Of a DNA stretch of 64,000 nucleotides, positions 55,700-64,000 are shown piece by piece. The first letter of the stretch is position 1. Each line of letters opens with the position of its first letter. Source of the stretch: CALKXV01 sp965228905. GTDB lineage: Bacteria > Pseudomonadota > Alphaproteobacteria > Rhodobacterales > Rhodobacteraceae. The notes below the pieces were generated by a model. The model saw only the letters and a list, made by a program, of their open reading frames with translations, made no database searches and was not told where the DNA came from. Where the stretch lies: assembly GCA_965228905.1 (NCBI GenBank), contig CBDDII010000003.1, forward strand, positions 2,542,001 to 2,606,000, written 5' to 3'. Position numbers and translations under genes: made by a program.

Positions 55700-55940
55700 G
55701 TTGATCAGACATGTCTAGTGACCTGATTGCCTGCCAGCTCTGTATGCGGCATACCTGCGCTGGCAAAGCGTCTCGAATAAGTTGTAATCCCATGTCAGTA
55801 CCAGATCCGGTTTTCTGCCACAGCCGCAGTACCTGTACCTGCTGCAAACGGGCCTCGACGGCTTTCGCAGCAGCGAGAATGGCATGTCGTTGTTCCGTCT
55901 CATCCTGCATACTTGTGAAAGACACTGGCGAGATACTCAT
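55700..55940 (-). CDS. Possible exon with a helical segment
   Basis: The minus frame reads MSISPVSFTSMQDETEQRHA and AILAAAKAVEARLQQVQVLR, a convincing amphipathic helix, then TDMGLQLIRDALPAQVC. The end of the exon was not resolved. Further 3' on this strand, AGGGC-GCTGGTGCTGGC-type sequence at about 55490 resembles that at about 54510, a diverged duplication. Confidence 0.3.
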
Positions 55941-57149
55941 CTGAGCATCGGCTGACCTTACCAAGCATTCACAGAGTTAGAGTTAGTCATGTCAGAAAGT
56001 AGCATTTGTCGTCTGTTCGAGCTGCGCGGACACGGCTGAATGTTCCGTCCCTACAACGACATTCACAGCTCCCTGGGCTTGTTTAGCAGCTCATCCTCTT
56101 GGCCTCTCGGCCGTCGTCATCATCCACGTCATCATCATGCCCACCACCGTCGCGGTCACGGTCACGATCACCCACAGCGAAGACGAGCTGGATGCAGCAT
56201 CAAGCATAGCTGTCACTAGCTGCGGGCAAGAGGCCATTGAATTCAGATCTTGGCTCGCCCCCCCTGAAGTGACCAAGGCCATGGGCCTGCGCAGGCTCAA
56301 AATGTTCGACGCTCAGCCTTGTTGAAGCCGACTTGGCAGCTGGACTTATCATTTTCGTTGAATAAAACATCTTAGATTCTTCGAGAAGCACCGTTCGTAA
56401 CACATTGCTTCCAGTTGTGGCTTCATGACGCTGCAACCTGGAGGAAGCTCTGCAAGACAGTCCAGGCTTGGTATTCTGGGGCGAGGAGGGGAAAGCATCG
56501 TGGACAAGTCGTAAACTGAAAGCCGCGTTAAGCTTGTGTTGCTCTAGAACCGGCGCCAGCTCCTTCAACTACACCCTAAACCTGAAGCCTGTGGACAGAA
56601 CGCTGACGATCACTGCCAAGCTGCGGCATTTCGGGATCCTTCAAGACGTGCACCTGGTGACATTGATCTTCCTTTCTGAGTTATTTCCGTCAGGGGTAGA
56701 TTCGGGTAGATTCTCCGCCTCAGCACCTGAAGCAAACATTGTATACGAGACTGACAGCATGTCCCAACCCTCCGGACGGGCTGGGTGCCGTCACCTGCAC
56801 ACTTTCTGGGGCCACACCGCCCAGAAGAAATGCCGCGGCCTGCGGAGCTGTTTCAGTACCACTGCTGGACTGTGCTAGCATTCTTGACTGAAACTATGGC
56901 ACTGCCTGGTATCGAACTCTCTGTTTGCAGCATGCTCGTGCTTCCATCCGTCGTCACTCTCTTGTCGTTCAGTTTTCTTGCCCCAACTCGATCGAACGAG
57001 ACCACATTAAGCTAGATAAACGCAGTGTGCACTCAGTGCTTCCGCTGCCATTGCTTTCGACTTGTCTCGTGTGCCTGGGCTGCTACGAACTTTAGAATTT
57101 AGACGGCGCGAAAGCTCGTAAGCTAGTACAGACCAAGATGCTTTATCGC

Positions 57150-57722
57150 TCAAGCGTCGAAAGTGTCAATGTGCCAAGCCTTGCATGCCACCGAACCCGT
57201 GTAGGAGTCTTCGTCAGGGCTCGCTGAACAAGATTGAGCAAGTGCAGTGTAGTAGCAGCTGGAGCTTGCATTGACAACTGGTGCCGCCTGCTGCTGCTGC
57301 TGCTTCTTCTGCTGCACGTGGACTGTGACATCTGCCTGTCTCGCTGACAAGCACTCGACATCAGTCAGACCGTGTTGGATTGCATCCGCTCACCCACAGC
57401 ATTGCCTGTGCTGTTGCCGTAGGCACTACCACCGTGTGGTGTGCCTGTTGCATGTGCGAGTGAGGTGGGCGAGTAGGGACCAGGACTAGAGTACTTGCAG
57501 TTACCGCTCACAGCTTGGAAGAACTGGGGACGGTCCTGCGCAGGCACAGCTTGCTGCTTTGCGGCCTGTGCGGCCTGTCGGTGGCAATTGCTGTAGCTTC
57601 ACTCCAATGTCCACGTTGGAGACACGGGTGGGAGAAATTCTGACACTTCTATCCCCTTCTGCCTGCACGGCATTGTCAACGACTTGAAGCTGATAGTTTG
57701 CATCCTGCTGGGGCCACTTCAC
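57150..57722 (-). pseudogene. Possible Gln/Ser-rich coding region, frame broken
   Basis: Three minus-strand segments in two frames read like parts of one protein: KWPQQDANYQLQVVDNAV and VKLQQLPPTG; then QFFQAVSGNCKYSSPGPYSP and GTPHGGSAYGNST; then VHVQQKKQQQQQAAPVV and DSYTGSVACKAWHIDTFDA. The frame changes could be introns or indels. Composition resembles low-complexity regulatory or RNA-binding proteins, but no domain was recognised. Confidence 0.3.
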
Positions 57723-57954
57723 TCAAACGGTCACATGCATGTGCTTCTACAGAGCCTGAGCCATAATACCCATGTCGCCACCCATGGATGCCAGCCTTGG
57801 GCTGAAGTGCGGATAGCATCAGCTGTCAGTAGCCTTCTGGCAACAGTTTACTCGCACCTCTTTCGCTTACTAATCTTGCACCATGACAGCCCCTGAACTC
57901 TTGGATCCGACGGTAATCGTAATTGGATCGTTTGCAGGGCTTCGTGGCAACAAC

Positions 57955-58170
57955 AACGACGCCACAACCACCACCAACAACAGCAACAACACCTGCTGCT
58001 ACTGCTGCTCCTACTCCTACTGCTGCTGCTGCTACTACTGCTATGTACTGCTACTGCTGCTGCAACTACTACTACAACAACAGCAGCAACGACGACAGCG
58101 ACCAACGACAACGACAACAATAACAAGAACAAGAACGATAGCAATAACAAGAACAACAACAACAACAAGC
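57955..58170. repeat. CAA/CTG/CTA trinucleotide microsatellite
   Basis: Runs of ACAACAACAA, TGCTGCTAC and ACAATAACAAGAAC. Long Thr-, Tyr/Cys- or Val-rich frames over it are artefacts. Confidence 0.85.
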
Positions 58171-58634
58171 TCGATTACTGTGGAAACGTGCGCAGGGGCG
58201 TGTGACGTCAACTTATGTCGGGCGTGGCCTGCGTGTGACGAACGGCACCTCAGTTCTTGGGAACATGCGTTTTGACTCGTTTTATCGAGGGTTTCGGCAT
58301 GTTGAGTTCCGTACAATCGACGGAAACTTCACAATGCACGTTTACGCGGCCTGTGTAAGAAAAACAGACTTTTCGTACTTAGATTGCCCCAACTTTGTCT
58401 CTGTTGCCCTTGCTTTGGTTTTGCTCGGGAACCCCTTTTGCAAGACTAAGTTTGCGGTTTCGTGTAGGAAAAAGCCGGACGCCATTTTAGAAAAACACAC
58501 ATTTTTGGCCAGCGTTTTGTCGTTTTGCTGTGCTGCGTGGGACAGCATGCACTTCCTGCAAGAGAAACATGAACAGGAGGATGACGGTCATGGGCGAATG
58601 AGACACAGAAGCAGCGGTCATCGTTCATCAACAT

Positions 58635-58765
58635 CATGCTGTCTTCTCAGAACGGATTAGACCATAGGCGTAATCACAGCTGAGCCACATCATGGTTGGG
58701 CCATGGATGCTGTCTTCTCAGAACGGATTAGACCATGGACGCATCATGGATGGGCCATGGATGTA
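58635..58765. repeat. Direct repeat, ~72-bp period
   Basis: ATGCTGTCTTCTCAGAACGG followed by ATTAGACCAT occurs at about 58636 and 58707, each followed by variants of ATCATGG-TGGGCCATGGATG. Confidence 0.8.
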
Positions 58766-58949
58766 AAGGAAACACCGCGAATACCGATGGTTTCGGTGCT
58801 GCAAGCGTAGGAAACGCCGAAGTCGTGAATTTGGAGCCGCCGGGAACACCGACGGCACCGATATAGTCGGCACATGAAGTAAGGGAAACACCGCAAAAAA
58901 AAACCTACAGAATCGACATGTCGGTTTTGCGCATTTTCATGGGGTTCGA

Positions 58950-59195
58950 CGAACCAACAACAACGACAACAACAGCAACAGCAACAGCAACAGCACCAGC
59001 ACCAACACCACCACCAGCAACGAAGCAACAACAACAACAACAACAACAATAACTACTACTACTACTACTGCTTCTACTACTACTACTACTACTACTACTA
59101 CTTACTACTATCACTACTACTGCTAGTACTACTACTACTTTTTTGCTGCTGCTACTACTACTACTACTGCCACTACTACTTCTACTATGCCGACG
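58950..59195. repeat. CAACAG and CTACTA microsatellites
   Basis: ACAACAGCAACAGCAAC and CACCAGCACCAACACCACC are followed by an almost pure ACTACTACT tract interrupted near 59135-59150. Confidence 0.9.
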
Positions 59196-59199
59196 ACGC

Positions 59200-61320
59200 C
59201 GACAAACATCATGACAAATCATCACTCATGTTGAACCGTAGTGCTTGAAATGGCAAAGGCCAGAATTATAGTCCTGCCATGTATCATAGTGCCTTTATGC
59301 GATCTGTCACGGTCACGGGAAGAGCGCCATCGGCCAAAATACGAGGCCTCACATGACTTTCGGCGACTGTGTATCGACTGGTCAGGCACTTGTGCTCGTC
59401 TGATTGGAGGTGCGGGTCAATCGTGCCCCGATGTGGCCCGGCAGGTCCCTCGGTTGATGCTCAAGCACGCAAAGGCAGGATCTGCTGCGTGTGTGCTGTT
59501 GGGGATGAGGAGCCGCGGGTCGGCCAAGTCAGCTGGGTCGTCTCATTTGGCCATGGAGCAACGTTGACACAAGCTCTACCAGCTACTAGTCTGCGAGTCT
59601 GTACGGGAGGACTTGAGGTTGAGAATGAATGCTGCGTGGAGAAGACTGCCAGTGGTGACCTTTGGAAGGCGCGACGAGGAGTCGCGTGAAGTGGGAGAGA
59701 CGAGATCTTTTTTTGGGCCAGTTTCTTCTGCATTGAACTCAACTACATTCGCTCAGAGCTTTCACTCAGTGAATACGTCACGGAGTAGCCGAACTATCGC
59801 CTGTCACACATTCAGTGGACGGCAATGCCACGTGCAGGCTACAAGGAGCTGCTCAAGCCTGTGAGCAGTTGTTAATGTATCGCAAGCTGGGTGAGCAGCT
59901 CTTGGAGGGATTGCTGCACAGCTTGGTTTGCTGCATCTCCTGCGTCCTGGCGCAGCAGGAAACAGTTCTCGGCAAGCACACTGTATCAAGCAAAGTCCAT
60001 CACGACGGCTTTTCTCTTTGCACGTTTGCTAAGCTTGCGGTCAGCAGTCTTCGAGTAGGTCGCGGTAGATCGCTGCATCGATGCGACTAACTCAAAGCAG
60101 CCGGTAGTTCCGGGCGCGGTGGATCTTGACATTTCCTGAACTTCTTGCGGAAACCCTCTGCTTTCAAGATCTTTCAAACACATAAACCCACACCTGTCCC
60201 GGTGACAGCTAAATGTCGTTGCTTGTCCGTGCTTTTCCTGGTCCTGCCCATGGAAAAGACACGTAGCAAGGTGCTTGCCTGTTCCTTGTACAGCACATGA
60301 ACATCTCAAGTCTTGCTACGATACTTAGCTGCTAAGCACTAAGCAACAGGCAAGCTCCAATGTGGCCGAAGGCCATGAAACCAACGCCAAAGGACACGAC
60401 CTCCCTTCAAAAACATGTCGGCCTTAGCCCGTGTGAAGCCTCGGCTCAACACCAGTGACCTTTGTCAGGCTGGTGCCATTAGGAAACTTGGAGATCTGAA
60501 GCTGCACTTGGCCCTCTTCGATGTGTCCGCTTGTCCAATCTGCCAAGCTCATTCCACAAACAGGGGCCACGGTGACTGGACCACTTGCAAGCGCCACCAA
60601 AAAAGATCCACGAATCAGCACCACGTAGGAATGAGTGCAAACTCGTTGGTACTTCAACTTAACTTCGGATGACACAAGCGGAGGTTGAGGGCGGGTTTGC
60701 ACTCAAACGAGCGGTGTGGAGTAGACCTATCGGTCGCTGATGAAGCTATTCCCTTGAAACATGGATGCTATCTACAGTTGCTGAGCACAAATACGCAACA
60801 CCGAATCATGCAAAGGCGGCTATGCTGACCTGTTTTTGGGCAGAAGCCACTGACACCGTTCATCGCGGAGGTACTGTACAATCGTTTATCTGAACATGCC
60901 AGGATGTAACAACACTGCTGCGTTGGGGCTTGGCATGTCGAGTTGGTGCTGCTAGATCGACACTGTCGACGGACCAGGGATATCATGCTCAGGAATACTC
61001 TAGCCCGGAAAATGTAGTTCTGCAGCTGACTACAGAAGCCCAAAAATCGGCTCGCCGATCAGCGAGTGATTCATCACTATCTTCAGCCAGAGAACAAATA
61101 ACATGACATCACTTCTATGAGCCTTTGCGCTGTAAAGTGTTTACACATGTTTGCAAATTACACAACTCGAATCTCTCTTTGAGGCAAAGTGATGTTTATG
61201 TTGCCCTGGCTTCTCGAATCTGGAGACCTCTCTTACCGGGACCAGATTCCAAAACAATCAGCTAAACGCAACGAGCTGTGGAACATCCCACGGCAGTCTC
61301 AGAGGATCCTGGTCACTGCG
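59200..61320. other. Stretch without a confident gene
   Basis: The most protein-like frame is 60424-60702 on the minus strand (RGSFLVALASGPVTVAPVCG and EEGQVQLQISKFPNGTSLTK), which could be one exon of an intron-rich gene. No splice pair or family was established. No repeats of note were seen. Confidence 0.35.
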
Positions 61321-61323
61321 GTC

Positions 61324-61761
61324 CTACTGGGAGAGCTTCGGCGTCCCAGTGCGCTTAGTGCGAACGACCTTGACGAAGACCCTGGGAGACCTGCGAACCT
61401 CTTGGAGGAAGCTCTGGAAGTGTTTCATGTGCTTTTCGTGCAGACGACGGTCTGGAGGCAAGGGAACGTTTCTGGGTGCCCCATCGCGCCAAGCAGCCGA
61501 GTCCCAGGAGGACAGAATTCGTTGGCTCTCGTCAGCTGCATCTGCTCTGCAGGAGTCTGCACCAGTGCTCACATTAATATTCGCAGTCAGTTGCTGGTCA
61601 TGGCTGGCAGACAGATGCTTCATCTTGCAATCTGTGGGATCTTGCTCCCAAGCGCGCGTCGGTACGACTTCGCGCATGGCACGCAGACTGTGGAAGTCAG
61701 ACTGCGGCCGACTTGATGCCGGGGTTGCGGGCAAAGCCGCGGTGCTGGCTCCGCAACCCAT
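61324..61761 (-). CDS. First exon of a probable N-myristoylated protein
   Basis: The chosen start gives MGCGASTAALPATPASSRPQ, with Gly2, a nearby Cys3 and Ser6: the classic N-myristoylation signal with a palmitoylation candidate. MGC(G/A)-type starts are common among protist membrane-anchored proteins. The frame continues for 145 residues through a Ser/Asp-rich region to LPPDRRLHEKHMKHFQSFLQ, a helical charged segment, and stops at 61324. It probably continues by splicing before the stop. An upstream in-frame Met at 61854 lacks the signal and is less likely. No catalytic domain is visible in this exon, so the function is unknown. Confidence 0.45.
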   Translation of the reverse strand: MGCGASTAALPATPASSRPQSDFHSLRAMREVVPTRAWEQDPTDCKMKHLSASHDQQLTANINVSTGADSCRADAADESQRILSSWDSAAWRDGAPRNVPLPPDRRLHEKHMKHFQSFLQEVRRSPRVFVKVVRTKRTGTPKLSQ

Positions 61762-61899
61762 AGGCGTAATCTCTGTTTTGGGGACTGGCACCGATTCGGT
61801 CGACTCGAGCCAAAGTCGAAACTCAGGCAGCAACATGCTGCACAGAGAGGTCAAGTTTAAACTGAATGAATTTCAGGTTTGAATCTGCTAGCGGGAACT

Positions 61900-64000
61900 G
61901 GAGCGGCCTGTGACAACGCAGCAAACACAAATCTTCCACAGCAGCAGGCGCACATTCCATGTCTGCGGCGTTGTTTGCACGGATCTGGCCACCGCCAGGA
62001 AGTTCACCTTGGTGCCGGCATCCGCGAGTCAGATTCCCTCATGTGAGACGGACCACTAGATTTGTCTCCCAATGCTGTACTTGTATCTTCTTAGTCGGCG
62101 AAGGCGGCTGGCAATTGGGCGGGTCCTCTTTAGTTAGCTGCTTCGGATGAAATTGTTAACTGACTTCCGCGGTGCATCATGTTTGCATGTCTGGGAGTGA
62201 GAGTGACCTGAATGCGTAATGGGGTCAAGCAATGCCTGCGAACGAGAGGAAAAGCAAGAGAGAGCGACAGACAATGACAAGGAGAGGCAGAGATGGCACG
62301 TCAGTCTGTGCGTGTGGGCAGGATGAACAGCCGGCTCCTGATATCTCCTGATTAGAAAACTTTTTTCGCCAACTTATGGTGCAAAAACTGTACGATTCGT
62401 AGATGCGAAGGAACAGTACTTCATAACAGATACAGACAACTGAATGCTTTACGGCGAGTTGAACTCTTTTCTTCTGTCCTGTGCTATCCTGAGAGGTGCT
62501 GCGAGCACTTTATGCACGGTCTCGGAAAGTGCATCCCCAATACGAGTCATTCACGCATTGCACCTCGTGTCGTCATCACCCTATCTTCTCCTCGTGTGGC
62601 CAGGGCATGTGTAGCATGCTACTCAACGATCTGCATCTGCATAAAGTGTTGTGCAGAATCGGATGAATCCTTCCAGCAGAGATGCCCAAAGACTTTGCGA
62701 GCATGATAAAATCACATGGTTGAACCAACATGATCTTGGTCCGAAGTCTGTGTGAACAGAGCCCGCCACGGTTGACGCACATTACAGTACTTCATCCAAT
62801 GCCCAAGCGAGTCCAGCAAACTCGTAACACACCTCTGCTTTTGACATCATGTCATCCTTTGACAAGCTTTGACTGAGTGGAAGGACCCTTTATACTTTAT
62901 GCTACAGCGAATGTGGCTGCTTGGGCTCTTGTGCCGCTTGACGATATGCACTCCCTTCCTTTTGGCTGCCCGTTCCGCGGACGAGACGAAGGCCACGAGG
63001 AGGGCAGTCCATATTGCGACTTGTTCCAGTAGCGGTCTCAGCCGTCTCAGCCTATAGGGACGGAGATGCCTCAACACTGGAATGTGGTAGTAGGTAAGCA
63101 CAGAAGTAGCCTACATTTAAGTCGCCGGTGGGACTACCTCTGGCATGTCATGTGCATTCATTCCTAATTGAAGATGTGCACCCGCTACGGCTCCCATGAG
63201 GGAGCGTTCCGGAGACAACCAGCACCCAAGTTGCTGAATTATGTTCATGCCTTCCGAATTGGTGTACAAGACCTTGGCAGCACGGCTGCAGCAAGGCAGT
63301 CACACATCACTTCTGCCTTTGCTGAAGCTTTGAACTCTCGGCAGCATTCGGGGTCCATCGTACATGGTAGCAGCAACTGTTGACGAGAATTGCGTGGCTG
63401 AGTGGTTGAACGGCACGGCTTCCGAATGCGAATGCATCAGACACGACTTCAGATGAGCGGGAAATTTGCCCAGCCAAGGGGCTCACTCCGACCTGTGGCT
63501 GGTTGCGCCGAGAGGAGCCGAGGGGTTTAGGGAAGTGCGGAATTGGCACATGCCTGGCCTGGCTTCGACTTGTGCCTTCAACGCTGCGACATCCAGGTGC
63601 CGGAGCAGCGTTGGCAGCTGGGCAACGGCGTAACGGTCATGCAGAGTTGAAGTGTCATGTCGAAGCTTCAGGTTCAACGAAGATCTATCCTGAGCAGACG
63701 AGTTGGAGACTGTGACAGCCTGTGAGGCGGGCAAGACGACGTCTTTGCAGGTGCCGCAGTCGTCCACCTGACGAGGAAGGGGCACAGAAGAATCCGAACA
63801 TACGCAAAGAAATGCGTCGCTACTCGCACCAAGGTAATGGGCGCATTGGGCTCTGCGTAGCCTTGTCGAGCTCCTTGGGCATCGAGGCGCAAGCGTCCTG
63901 CCAAGCTCCCTCCAAGGCCTGTCGCAGACGAACGTCAGAGCTCTCCCAACGTAGAAAAGCACAGGCGAACGTCAGCAGACCAAGACTCCCGAAGGACCTC
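61900..64000. other. Stretch without a confident gene
   Basis: Only short overlapping frames on both strands were seen. A minus-strand frame at 63483-63962 has normal length but no recognisable motif. TGGCTGAGTGGTTGAACGG near 63401 resembles a tRNA A-box but has no matching B-box. Confidence 0.4.

Noticed and set aside
57955..59195. Poly-Thr, poly-Ser and poly-Val frames
   Set aside because: Pure trinucleotide microsatellite translations.
63399..63470. tRNA-like sequence TGGCTGAGTGGTTGAACGG
   Set aside because: Resembles an A-box of a Leu/Ser tRNA, but there is no GGTTCRA-type B-box at the right distance and no acceptor stem.

Overview
The window looks like nuclear DNA of a dinoflagellate, most likely a symbiodiniacean or other suessialean. 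The evidence is introns with GA and GC 5' splice sites, many interstitial TTTAGGG-type repeats, genes lying on one strand, lysine/alanine-rich proteins and abundant low-complexity repeat DNA. No bacterial operons, rRNA, tRNA or CRISPR array were seen. Everything below was read by eye; no alignment or search was run.

Bases 1-27782 hold two nested mobile elements. The outer one is an APE-type LINE on the minus strand: a long 5' reading frame with an OTU cysteine-protease-like domain and zinc fingers (24044-27682), a zinc-ribbon linker (23597-24043), an EEP endonuclease (22454-23591), then reverse transcriptase plus RNase H (146-2943). One in-frame TAG and one apparent single-base slip are the only lesions seen in the LINE itself. 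The LINE is split between endonuclease and reverse transcriptase by a 19,508-bp element at 2944-22451. That element has ~160-bp imperfect terminal inverted repeats whose outer 30 bases are identical, and a 2-bp TT duplication at both ends. Removing it with one TT rejoins the LINE frame exactly.

The 19.5-kb element carries a three-exon CACTA/EnSpm-like DDE transposase (5814-7963) and six other genes or gene-like frames, all on the minus strand: a Cys-rich protein (4431-4928), a 226-aa protein with an internal repeat (8508-9188), a KA-rich nuclear-type protein (10398-11961), a second KA-rich protein (14381-15733), a zinc-finger protein (17581-18864) and a small charged protein (21750-22037). 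Several share one domain, and decayed copies of cargo pieces lie between them. About 29 copies of a short hairpin-forming repeat with core ACTCGGTGTAACACCAAG lie throughout this element and none was seen elsewhere. It sits just 3' of almost every cargo gene. The best candidate for an undescribed system here is this cargo-carrying, hairpin-studded, CACTA-like giant transposon.

Bases 27783-64000 are gene-poor. They hold trinucleotide microsatellites, a 199-bp MITE-like element (29181-29379), a tandemly duplicated ~945-bp block of GAATTTCGTCTTC-type repeats (40166-42066) and a symmetrical minisatellite complex (46105-51620). In that complex a telomere-like array with GC-rich edges interrupts a ~40-bp GCTCGAAAGGGACTAGAG array. 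A few possible exons are listed at low confidence; the best is a first exon starting MGCGAST (61324-61761, minus), typical of N-myristoylated proteins.
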